A stretch of DNA of 35,144 nt. Origin: an uncultured bacterium (GTDB lineage Bacteria > Bdellovibrionota_C > UBA2361 > CALJRW01). The position numbers were made by a program, and so were the translations under genes. Below, piece by piece: positions 24,803-33,187 of the stretch (its first letter is position 1; every line of letters starts with the position of its first letter). Below the pieces are notes generated by a model, which was not told the origin of the DNA, ran no database searches, and worked only from the letters and a program-made list of their open reading frames with translations. The DNA lies in NCBI GenBank assembly GCA_937976335.1, contig CALJRW010000119.1, positions 1 to 35,144 of the forward strand. The letters are read 5' to 3'.

Positions 24803-26275
24803 TTAGACTGCTAGTTTTAAATCATCTTCTATCTTTTTAATATTAACCGCTTTAGCATCTGTGAGTTTTGGATCTGAAACCACTTTTCTAGGAGCAGGTT
24901 TCACAGTTCGAGTATTTTCATCTGGGTTTGTTCTTATTGCGTTTTCAATAGCAGCTACTATCGGACTTGTATGCGTGTCTTGTGATAGTTTGTGATTGTT
25001 TGTGTTGGGTGGGGCTGTTATATAAGTTACAGTCTTGCCATTTACAGTTTTAGTATAATTATCTTTAAAATAGACATGATAGTTTTCTTTCGAAAAGGCT
25101 ACTTCATTTTCAATACTTAAAGCTTGTTTGCTTGGGTCAGTTGTTCCAACATATGCTAACATTTTGGCAAATTCATCTATAGGTACGTGTAGAACTTTTC
25201 CATGTGGATCTACGACATCAGCAAATTCATCAGTAATATTGGACACCCAGCTAAAATGATGTCCGTGGCCTTCAATATTAGTATATCGGTCAATTAGTAC
25301 ACCTTGATTTTTAGCAAATTCTTTTTTTACTATATCAAGAAGAGCCTTTTTATCTTGTAACTTACTAGTATCTTTACCTGCCCAAAGATCTTTTTCGTTG
25401 ATTGCGCAAGTTTCACTTCCAACAAATGTTAACCCCTCAAGTCCTGGAAAAAGCTTTCCAATGTTCTTGTAATGATTTACAAACATACCTGAAAAAATAC
25501 GTCCATCAGTGCCAACAGAATAGTCATGTTTTAGATCGTAAGTTGCGTCATCATTTAGCGCTTCCATTAAAGTATTTTGCATGATGATATCTATCATTTC
25601 AGGCTTTTCCCAATCATAGTTTTTTTCTTTTTGACTTAGATCGTAAACTGGAATTTTACTTGTATTGTCGTTTGCCAAGAAATACCCATTTAATGTTAAG
25701 TCAACTTCTTTTTTGATCAATATAAATAGAGAGCTATCTCGAGAACCAAGGAAGTCTGTTATAGTAGCAGCAGTGCAACGATTTGTTCCTCCTTGTTGTA
25801 TATTTGTTTTGCTAGTTTGACTCTCAATATCAAAATGACTTTTAACGCTATGCCTTCTTAGTATTGATACTAAACAGTCTATGCCTTTAATGCCATTTTT
25901 TTCAAATTCTTCTGCAATATTTTCTTCATTTGCTATTCTGCTCACTTCTGAAATTATATTATCTTTTACTGGATGAGATTCAATGCGTTCTAAAAAATGT
26001 TGTAGATCGTTATTGTTAGGATATTTTTCATTAATCTTACTTGCCATAAGAGTAATTTGTCTGCGACTTCGTCTGGAGAAAGAACTTAAAAGATCATCAT
26101 CTATTTCGGAATTATTTGATGTATTTTTAAGATTTTTGTAATCTCTTTTTCCAAAACTAGTTTGATCAAGGGTAATTACGTTAGGTCTATATCGAGCCTC
26201 TCTATTGTTTCTAGCAGTACCTTCAGCAATCGTAGCATCAGCCTTATTACCTGATTTAACCTCAAATTCTGCCAT
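24803..26275 (-). CDS. Predicted papain-like cysteine peptidase
   Basis: A 490-residue soluble protein without a signal peptide or membrane segment. A papain/C39-like catalytic pattern is visible: Gln161 and Cys167 in QGGTNRCTAAT have the oxyanion Gln six residues before the Cys, as in papain. His340 in GHGHHFSWV and Asp356 in VVDPHGK are 16 apart, as in C39-type peptidases. Residues 1-150 are polar and partly disordered, and 440-490 form a basic, Pro-rich tail. No close family was recognised, so the assignment rests on residue spacing. It could be a peptidase, deamidase or transglutaminase-like toxin. An export route other than Sec would be needed if it leaves the cell. Confidence 0.5.
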   Translation of the reverse strand: MAEFEVKSGNKADATIAEGTARNNREARYRPNVITLDQTSFGKRDYKNLKNTSNNSEIDDDLLSSFSRRSRRQITLMASKINEKYPNNNDLQHFLERIESHPVKDNIISEVSRIANEENIAEEFEKNGIKGIDCLVSILRRHSVKSHFDIESQTSKTNIQQGGTNRCTAATITDFLGSRDSSLFILIKKEVDLTLNGYFLANDNTSKIPVYDLSQKEKNYDWEKPEMIDIIMQNTLMEALNDDATYDLKHDYSVGTDGRIFSGMFVNHYKNIGKLFPGLEGLTFVGSETCAINEKDLWAGKDTSKLQDKKALLDIVKKEFAKNQGVLIDRYTNIEGHGHHFSWVSNITDEFADVVDPHGKVLHVPIDEFAKMLAYVGTTDPSKQALSIENEVAFSKENYHVYFKDNYTKTVNGKTVTYITAPPNTNNHKLSQDTHTSPIVAAIENAIRTNPDENTRTVKPAPRKVVSDPKLTDAKAVNIKKIEDDLKLAV

Positions 26276-26340
26276 TTAAAACCTTTTTATGCATATAAAA
26301 ATAAAACCTTGCACCCATGTTATTAGTCTATTTTTGTGAT

Positions 26341-27816
26341 ATGTATACTAGATTTGTGAAAAAAATTATTCTTTTAATTTTATTGATTCTATCGTCTTTT
26401 TTACTGTATTTGAGTATTTATAACAGTAAAAAACACAGTATTTCTGATTTAGAGAAAAAAGAACAAGTAAGATATACCGCTAATATTCAAAAAAAAGAAA
26501 AATTAGAGAAAATAAGCAAAAACTCTGAAGATAACTCTTCGGCTTATAATGATAAAGATTTTTTCGATCAAGAATTAGAATCTAGTACTCCAAAATATAC
26601 AGTTAATGGTGTTGAAGTTGATAGTTTAAATGTATTAAAAAAAATCAAGAAAAATCAAAATTCTAAAAAGGGATATAATGATCCTTTAGAAAGTTTAAGA
26701 AAAAATATTCCAGATATTAAATCAAATAACAAAAATGAAGCTAGTCAAGGAATTAAAGTTTTTTCAAATGAAGAGCTTCGCACTCTTCAAAACGGAGATG
26801 AGCTTGATTCACTTGAAAGTAATTTAAGATCTTTTTCAAATGGTAATTTGATTCCTGGTTTTAGAGCAAGTTCTAATGCTCAGAGAAATGAAGAAGTTCT
26901 TTCAGAAGAAGAAGCAAGTGAAAGTGAAGAAGTGGAGCCTTTACTTACAGGGCAAGCTCGTGGGTATGTTATGTTGTATTTAATGCATCCAAATGCTCGA
27001 ACAACAGTTCAAAGGCAGTTGGAAGTATTGGTCTCTTCAAATGTTAAGCAGGTATATCTAAGTGTTTTAACAGATGGAACATTTTCTAAAGACTTTGATT
27101 TTCTAAATTCAATCTTAAGAAGATTTAATGAGTTAGATAGAAATGTAACTCTTCAGTTATATCTAACAAATGGTCCAAGCATGAGAAGATTTAATGATGA
27201 AAATACTGTTGATGAAGGTTTCAACAAAATTAATCCTCAAATATTTAGAACCTTGATACAATCAGATTTTGAAACGCGAGAAGAGTTTAGAAGAATTGTT
27301 AGAGAAAGTTTGGATTCTTTTAGGTTAAATCTTTCGTTGAGGCCGGAAAATGAAAATATTGTAACCGTAATGTTAGAAGACAACCTTACTTCTGAATCTT
27401 ATCTTGCGATGAGAGAGCTTGCTAGGGAGGAAATTGGAGATCTTGCTATATTTTATCGAAATCCCTGTCTTGGATGTTTTATAGGAAATGATTCTTTTTC
27501 AAGTGGTGACCCAATTGAGCATCATGGTCAAGAGCAAGTAATAGGAATATCTGGAGGAGATGGTTTTACTCTTGATGGGCAAAGTTACAGATTTGATAAT
27601 GAGCAAAATAGCCAAGCTTTAAGTATAAGTGATGTAATAACGATTCAAGATTTAACTTTAAGTAGAGGAGCTAAGTATTTTGGTTTATGGAGGGCTGAGA
27701 GACAAGGCATAAGGGGGCCTAATTTTCTTCTACCCAATAATAGAGTTTATGAAGTTCCTACAGAAGCGCAAATGACTGAAGAGGTTAGAATCTTACAAGA
27801 TGGATTGAGTCCATGA
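26341..27816 (+). CDS. Single-pass exported protein, possible TIM-barrel
   Basis: A 491-residue protein with an N-terminal signal anchor (MYTRFVKKIILLILLILSSFLLYLSIYN), a long low-complexity polar linker rich in Lys, Asn, Glu and Ser (about 30-205), and a globular C-terminus (about 210-491). The latter starts RGYVMLYLMHPNARTTVQRQLEVLVSSNVKQVYLSVLTDG, suggesting alternating strands and helices of a barrel. It contains FYRNPCLGCFIGN with two close Cys. No family was recognised, and a glycan-acting role is a guess. The ATG at 26341 is preferred over the one at 26317 because it gives the cleaner anchor; neither has a good ribosome binding site. It is divergent from the cysteine peptidase gene. 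Confidence 0.5.
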   Translation: MYTRFVKKIILLILLILSSFLLYLSIYNSKKHSISDLEKKEQVRYTANIQKKEKLEKISKNSEDNSSAYNDKDFFDQELESSTPKYTVNGVEVDSLNVLKKIKKNQNSKKGYNDPLESLRKNIPDIKSNNKNEASQGIKVFSNEELRTLQNGDELDSLESNLRSFSNGNLIPGFRASSNAQRNEEVLSEEEASESEEVEPLLTGQARGYVMLYLMHPNARTTVQRQLEVLVSSNVKQVYLSVLTDGTFSKDFDFLNSILRRFNELDRNVTLQLYLTNGPSMRRFNDENTVDEGFNKINPQIFRTLIQSDFETREEFRRIVRESLDSFRLNLSLRPENENIVTVMLEDNLTSESYLAMRELAREEIGDLAIFYRNPCLGCFIGNDSFSSGDPIEHHGQEQVIGISGGDGFTLDGQSYRFDNEQNSQALSISDVITIQDLTLSRGAKYFGLWRAERQGIRGPNFLLPNNRVYEVPTEAQMTEEVRILQDGLSP

Positions 27817-27843
27817 AGTTTAATTTAATCCAATATTCAGGTT

Positions 27844-29064
27844 TTAACATTCAGAAAAATATGAGAACACATATTCTCTAATTGGTTCCCAAATATCAAT
27901 TGAGTTAAAAGTTCCAAATTGAACTCTTACAAAATCAATAATTTGTGGATGTATTTTTCTTTCTCCAATGCTTCTAAACATATTGAGCTCTTCTTCAAAA
28001 CTGACAACAATTTCTGAAGCTATAGAAAGTTTATCATAATATTTTTCATTTTTTGGATTTGTATATTCATGGCCTGTTAGTTTTTCATAAATTTCTTGAA
28101 TTTTAATATGTTCTTCGCCAATCTCTATTTTGCCATCAATAATGTGATTGATTTCAATTAGCTTTTCTAAAGCAACTATTATTTCTAGCGGATTGCTTTC
28201 AGGATCAATTGTTGAAGTTAATACTGACGCAACATCTTTTGCTTCGTAAATTTTTTCATGTTTGAGTAGAAAATGAGTTAGAAAAAAGAGAGAGTCGATT
28301 ACTATTGGATTATTTTCGCCAAACTTTTCAGTTAATATTTCTATTGCAGTACTATAACTCGAAATTGCTCCTTCTAAATCATCTTTGCTTTTTAGATATC
28401 CGTCTGCGTTAAGACATGCGACTCCAAGAAGAGATAGTTCGTTATCAACTTCAAAGTTATTTTGATCGAATTCTTTTAAGAGTTCATTAAAAAAATCTCC
28501 ATTCAATTCATTTATATTATCTAAGAAGTGAATAAATTTTCTTAGAGATATCGAATTTAGTGAATCATCTTTAGGTAAAAAATCTTCAGATTTCTTAAAT
28601 TCTTCAATGCAAACGTATATGCTAGCCATAGTTTGAGTCGAGAAGTTTTTAAGGTGTTTGAAAGTTTTACCAAAATTGCTATTAGAGTGTTTCTTTACTT
28701 TTTGAAAGAGTTCTGCAGATTCGTTAAAATTTTGCCATACTGCCTCAATAAAACCTTCTGTAAAGTTTGAAAGGCAGTTCAGTACATCTTGTTCATCAGA
28801 ATCTAAAATCAAATCACTGATAAACTTAGCTTGTTTTAAGCTATTTTCTACAATCTCTCCTTCGTTTAAGATTGCACCTATTGCAGCTCTTACATTCCAA
28901 GCAATTCCTAGTAATAGACTTCCATCTCCAAATCTATTTAAAGAGTAGTTAATAAGTTTTTCACTAAGCCAATTTACGTTTTCCAATTGACCATTTTCTA
29001 TGTTAGTAGATATTTTAGCAAAGTGATTACGCCATTCACCAAAGCTGTCGAGAATTATAGACAT
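27844..29064 (-). CDS. TPR-like helical repeat protein
   Basis: A 406-residue soluble all-helical protein. At least one tetratricopeptide-type pair is visible (about 230-275: DLEGAISSYSTAIEILTEKFGENNPIVIDSLFFLTHFLLKHEKIYEAKDVAS), and the rest looks like divergent repeats. There is no enzymatic motif. Its ribosome binding site is excellent (AGAAAGGAG 5 bases before ATG) and lies in the 16-base gap after the Ser/Thr kinase gene, so the two are one operon. It probably serves as a scaffold or substrate for the kinase. Confidence 0.6.
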   Translation of the reverse strand: MSIILDSFGEWRNHFAKISTNIENGQLENVNWLSEKLINYSLNRFGDGSLLLGIAWNVRAAIGAILNEGEIVENSLKQAKFISDLILDSDEQDVLNCLSNFTEGFIEAVWQNFNESAELFQKVKKHSNSNFGKTFKHLKNFSTQTMASIYVCIEEFKKSEDFLPKDDSLNSISLRKFIHFLDNINELNGDFFNELLKEFDQNNFEVDNELSLLGVACLNADGYLKSKDDLEGAISSYSTAIEILTEKFGENNPIVIDSLFFLTHFLLKHEKIYEAKDVASVLTSTIDPESNPLEIIVALEKLIEINHIIDGKIEIGEEHIKIQEIYEKLTGHEYTNPKNEKYYDKLSIASEIVVSFEEELNMFRSIGERKIHPQIIDFVRVQFGTFNSIDIWEPIREYVFSYFSEC

Positions 29065-29080
29065 TGTCTCCTTTCTAAGT

Positions 29081-30856
29081 TTATTTTAATGGTATATCAA
29101 GAGAGCCTTTGATAAAATATATATATTTATTGTTATTTGATTTTTTCGCTAGAAAGTTTATTCCATCTTTTGAAGTAGCATATTGTTTTGGAGCTTGAAA
29201 ATTTAAAGTAAGCTTTTTATTTACAAAATCATAATCTCCATCTATCTTTGCTTCAGTTTTGACATTTTTTAAGCCATCTTTAGTTATTAATGTTGCTTTT
29301 GCTTCTCCTAGGGCAATAATTGTGCCATCTGGTTTTTGGTAAATTGACTGATGATTGATGACTACTTTTTCAATTTTGACATCACTGTTATTGATGTTTT
29401 TTGGTAAGGCAAGAATATTTATACTTACAACTTTGTTATGTTTAACTATAACAGTGCCTTTTACTTGCATGTCAGCGTAATTATCATTGCCTGATAATTG
29501 TTGTTGAATAGGTACTTGCTTTGATATCTCTTCAACCTGTACTTCTTTAATATTATTTTTCCAAGCACCAATAGATAAAAAAGCAATGCCTATTGGAAGA
29601 AGAGCAGTCACTAAATATTTTAATGAATTTCTAAAGAAAGAACTGTTATTGTAGTATTCGTAAATACCACTTTTTTTAGCAGAGCTAATCTTTATATGCT
29701 CTTCTTTTGCTTGTTCTTCTTTTTTTCTTGCTTGTTCACTAAGGGGAATGTCTGCATTAATTTTTTTATTTTTTCTTGTTTGTGCTAATTGAGGATTTCT
29801 TATTTCAGATGGATCTTTTTCCTCTACTTTTAAATCTTTTTGGTTTAAATGAAATTTGTTAATTTCTAACCATGTTTTTGAATCTAAAGATCCGCTTACT
29901 GTTTTTGTCTCTTTTGTTTTCACAGGTGCTGAGTAAAGTTCGCTTTCTGTTTGTGGCATTTCAAAAACTCCAGAAATCAGTTTTTGTTCTGGTGTCATAA
30001 GGAGCATTAAATCTGCAAGGATTTCGTTGCAAGATTGATACCTTAGTTCAGGTTCTTTTGCTAATGCTTTTAAGACTATTCTACCTAATGGTTTAGGACA
30101 TTCTGGTCGTTCTTCTAATGGAGATTTTGCATCACTAGTCATTCTTTTTCTCATGCGGATATACATGTTGTCACCTGGAAAAGCATCTTTCCCAGTAAGC
30201 ATTTCATAAGCTATGAGGCCTAAAGCATATATGTCAGAACGACTGTCAATTTGTCCATTAATCATATATTCTGGTGAGACGTAATTCGCAGTTCCCACAA
30301 TTCCACCATCTTGTGTTAGTCTAGATTCTCTATCAAGTAGTGCAATTCCAAAATCAGAAATTTTGATTTTATCGTCTTTTGAAATTAAAACGTTTTCAGG
30401 TTTGATATCTCTGTGTACTATTTTTGCATAATGTAGAGCTTGTACACCTTTACACATTTCAGCTAAATATCTTATAGTTTGATCTATTGTTAGCAGCTCT
30501 TTTTCATAGATTTTATCACTAAGATCGCCACCTTCTACAAATTCCATTGTGTATGCAACGATCGGTCCTTCATTGATATAATCATACGCTCTAACTACAT
30601 TCTCATGATTTACATCATACGCAGTGATAACCTCATTTTTGAATCGCTCAATTGCCTTGCTGTCTTTGACAATTTCTGGTTTTAAAACTTTTATTGCAAG
30701 TATTCTTCCAGAAAGTTCCAAATGTTCACATTTGTAGACAGTTCCCATAGCGCCATCGCCGATTTTTTGTAAGATTCTGTACTTCTCTCCCAAGATATCT
30801 CCTTTTTGTACCAATATGGAGCTTGAATCTTCTTCTTTATTAGGTATTTCAGACAT
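29081..30856 (-). CDS. Membrane Ser/Thr protein kinase (PknB-like)
   Basis: Hanks-type kinase of 591 residues. The catalytic domain (about 26-290) has a Gly loop GDGAMGTV (33-40), Lys56 in AIKVLK, HRD at 148-150 with KPEN, DFG at 168-170 and SPE near 194-196, all intact, so it should be active. A Lys/Glu-rich juxtamembrane linker (330-405) leads to one transmembrane helix (about 413-432). The extracytoplasmic C-terminus (440-591) is beta-rich and has no PASTA repeats. The sensor domain type was not recognised. It is co-transcribed with the TPR-like gene downstream and follows the mutM gene by 85 bases. Confidence 0.92.
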   Translation of the reverse strand: MSEIPNKEEDSSSILVQKGDILGEKYRILQKIGDGAMGTVYKCEHLELSGRILAIKVLKPEIVKDSKAIERFKNEVITAYDVNHENVVRAYDYINEGPIVAYTMEFVEGGDLSDKIYEKELLTIDQTIRYLAEMCKGVQALHYAKIVHRDIKPENVLISKDDKIKISDFGIALLDRESRLTQDGGIVGTANYVSPEYMINGQIDSRSDIYALGLIAYEMLTGKDAFPGDNMYIRMRKRMTSDAKSPLEERPECPKPLGRIVLKALAKEPELRYQSCNEILADLMLLMTPEQKLISGVFEMPQTESELYSAPVKTKETKTVSGSLDSKTWLEINKFHLNQKDLKVEEKDPSEIRNPQLAQTRKNKKINADIPLSEQARKKEEQAKEEHIKISSAKKSGIYEYYNNSSFFRNSLKYLVTALLPIGIAFLSIGAWKNNIKEVQVEEISKQVPIQQQLSGNDNYADMQVKGTVIVKHNKVVSINILALPKNINNSDVKIEKVVINHQSIYQKPDGTIIALGEAKATLITKDGLKNVKTEAKIDGDYDFVNKKLTLNFQAPKQYATSKDGINFLAKKSNNNKYIYFIKGSLDIPLK

Positions 30857-30941
30857 ATTTAATTACTCGGTAGTTTTAATAGATTTTCTTTAGAACTTTT
30901 TTTATAAACTTTAGGTTTAACTTTCTGGAAATATTGCTTTT

Positions 30942-31757
30942 TTATTCTTTTTGGCAATTACTGCAGATGTGTGTGCCTCTTTGAGCAATTTTTATTTTTT
31001 CAATAATATTTGTGCATTTTCTACATTTTTTACCGTTTCTTCCAAAAACCAGCAATTTACTTTTGAACTCTCCCTTACCTTCTTCAGCAAAATAAAAACT
31101 TTGAAAAGTAGTTCCATTAGCTTTAATGCTAGCTTTTAATATAGAACGAATGGCTCGATATAGCATTAAAATTTTTTCTCGATTAATCTTGTTTGCGCTC
31201 TTTTTTGGATGAATTCCCGCTTTAAATAAGCTTTCATCAACATATATATTTCCAAGTCCTGCGATTGCTTTCTGATCTAGTAAAAGAGGTTTAATCATTC
31301 TTTTACTTTTCTTTAATATGGCTTCAAGGTGTTTAGGTTTAAAAGTTTTAGATAAAGGTTCCGGTCCTAAGCTTTTATCTAGCTCTGAATAACTTTTGTA
31401 GTATTTAACTTTGCCAAATTTTCTTACATCTTTAAAAAAAACTGTTTTGCCATTTGATAAGTTGATTTTTACGGTTACATATTTTAATTCATTTTTGCTA
31501 ATTTTAAAAACTATTCTTCCAGTCATTCTTAAGTGAATACTAAGAATGCAATCTTCAAAATGAATGATGATATGTTTTGCTCTTCTTGTTACATTAAGTA
31601 TTTTTTTATTGCTGACTAAATTGCTAAGCTTTTTAGTTGTTAATGGTAAAATTGCTCTTTTGTATGTTTTATGTGTTTCAATGGATTTGACTTTTGATCC
31701 TATGAGTTTGGGCTTAATGTAATCGACAACAGTTTGTACTTCAGGAAGTTCAGGCAT
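30942..31757 (-). CDS. mutM: Formamidopyrimidine-DNA glycosylase
   Basis: Bifunctional glycosylase/AP lyase removing 8-oxoguanine and formamidopyrimidines. The N-terminal catalytic MPELPEVQTVV is exact (Pro2 nucleophile, Glu3), and RRAKH (59-63) carries the conserved Lys. The H2TH region has LLLDQKAIAGLGNIYVDESLF (about 158-178). The C-terminal zinc finger has Cys245, Cys248, Cys265 and Cys268. The length of 271 is standard. All key residues are present. It lies between the FG-GAP protein and the kinase on the same strand, with modest gaps. Confidence 0.96.
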   Translation of the reverse strand: MPELPEVQTVVDYIKPKLIGSKVKSIETHKTYKRAILPLTTKKLSNLVSNKKILNVTRRAKHIIIHFEDCILSIHLRMTGRIVFKISKNELKYVTVKINLSNGKTVFFKDVRKFGKVKYYKSYSELDKSLGPEPLSKTFKPKHLEAILKKSKRMIKPLLLDQKAIAGLGNIYVDESLFKAGIHPKKSANKINREKILMLYRAIRSILKASIKANGTTFQSFYFAEEGKGEFKSKLLVFGRNGKKCRKCTNIIEKIKIAQRGTHICSNCQKE

Positions 31758-31825
31758 TGTTTTATGATAGAAATAACCATCATGAAGAGCAAGTTTTTAA
31801 AAAGCTTACTTAAAATTACTTCATC

Positions 31826-32887
31826 TTATTTACAGTCAACAATCTTACAAATGTTTTTTGTAGTAGCTAGCTTTACATTAACTCTAGAAAACAAATCGTT
31901 AGAACAATCAACTGCAGTTCCAGTCGGAATAGAAAGAGTTGAAGAGCTTCCAGTTAGAGGATCGTGAACACTTAATATCCCGGAATTTGCAACAGCAATT
32001 TGCTCATACCCAAGTCCTAAATAATCGGCAATCAAAGGTCTTTTATTAATAGAGTCAGGTACGGTTACAAAAGTTTTTTTAATGACTGCTCGAGAATTAG
32101 GGTCTATAATTCTAACATTTAATTTACCTTTTCTAAATCTCCATATTAGGAATTGATCTTGTCCTGCAATATTAATTTTTAAAGGTTCTTTAAAGAATCT
32201 TCCAATTCTTTTCTTTTTAAGAATGCCACCTGACAGTACGTCTCTACATATTTCTGTAAAAGTTTGTGGTTTCGCTCTTCGTTTCTTAGTTGTGCAAACA
32301 TCATCTTTGCCGTCACCATTAACATCTAAAATTGTAATTGCACTTGTGGCGTTCCCGTATGTACCAGATTTAGTCGTTCCTCCAGGCATAAATGAAGAGA
32401 TGCCATCAGAAACATTTCCAAAAAAGTTGCCTGTTAACGAACTTCGTAAACAGCTTTTTCTTAATTTTCTTTCACAACGACCAAAGAACTTATAGCCATC
32501 AGCTATGTTATCTCCATTTAAATCTTTATTACCGGCAAAAGTAGCTTCAGGAGCTCCAAAATTTAAATGGTTATCTACATTTCCATTTGGATCTAGAAAG
32601 GTCCAAAAGTTAATAGTATCAACAAAGGCTAAATTAATATCATTTGCATTAAAGTATTTGCCTGGAATAGCGGCAGCAGAAATTTGTCCGAAGGCTTGTT
32701 TAGTGAACGTTCCACCAGTTGATAAAAATGCAGACCAGTTCCAAGAAGTCCCAGACTCTGTATATGATAATGGATCAGCTATTCCATCTCCATCTAAGTC
32801 GCAAGAGTACAGAGGCATAAAACAAGTCAATGTCGCAAGAATTAACACAAAGGAGTAAGAGAAAATTTTTTTAAAGTTATTTTTCAT
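31826..32887 (-). CDS. Exported FG-GAP/VCBS-type lipoprotein
   Basis: A 353-residue exported protein. The signal peptide (MKNNFKKIFSYSFVLILATLTCFMPLYS) ends in a lipobox-like LYSC with Cys29, followed by Asp30. Three calcium-binding-type loops, DLDGDGIADP (30-39), DLNGDNIADG (about 121-130) and DVNGDGKDDV (about 190-199), are typical of FG-GAP/VCBS beta-propeller repeats. About ten Cys residues suggest disulfides. Such proteins are often adhesins or surface propellers; the ligand is unknown. It lies 68 bases before mutM on the same strand. Confidence 0.72.
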   Translation of the reverse strand: MKNNFKKIFSYSFVLILATLTCFMPLYSCDLDGDGIADPLSYTESGTSWNWSAFLSTGGTFTKQAFGQISAAAIPGKYFNANDINLAFVDTINFWTFLDPNGNVDNHLNFGAPEATFAGNKDLNGDNIADGYKFFGRCERKLRKSCLRSSLTGNFFGNVSDGISSFMPGGTTKSGTYGNATSAITILDVNGDGKDDVCTTKKRRAKPQTFTEICRDVLSGGILKKKRIGRFFKEPLKINIAGQDQFLIWRFRKGKLNVRIIDPNSRAVIKKTFVTVPDSINKRPLIADYLGLGYEQIAVANSGILSVHDPLTGSSSTLSIPTGTAVDCSNDLFSRVNVKLATTKNICKIVDCK

Positions 32888-33187
32888 AATTATTATATCT
32901 AAATGCTATATATATTTTAACACTATTTATCCTATCGGCAAATTTAGAATATGCTTTAACATCAGAAAATAGTATAACTACTTATGATTAATGTGTAAAA
33001 GCTATTAATTCTAAGTACACTATGTGTGCATTTAGGATTCTTAATTATATCATATTTGTCTATATTATTCTACATTTAGCTTTATAAAATTAGTCTTTTT
33101 AAGTTGACACTTTAACCATTAAGAGAAATGTTCTAGAATGCACATAGTTGAGTTATATCTATATTAATTTTATCGAATTTTTCAAAT
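32888..33187. other. Divergent intergenic region
   Basis: A 300-base AT-rich gap between the FG-GAP lipoprotein gene and the bromoperoxidase gene. It contains widely spaced inverted arms CTATGTGtgCATT (33020-33032) and AATGCACATAG (33137-33147), and a TTGACA (33104-33109) that could be a -35 for the plus-strand gene, although the expected -10 (AATGTT, 33127) is poor. No open frame or RNA gene is evident. Confidence 0.3.

Noticed and set aside
31734..31967. 77-codon open frame bridging the mutM and FG-GAP genes
   Set aside because: It overlaps the start of mutM and the end of the FG-GAP gene on the opposite strand, and has no recognisable domain.
32223..32858. Two open frames of 90 and 117 codons on the plus strand
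   Set aside because: Both are antisense to the FG-GAP lipoprotein gene, whose signal peptide and calcium-loop motifs identify the true frame.
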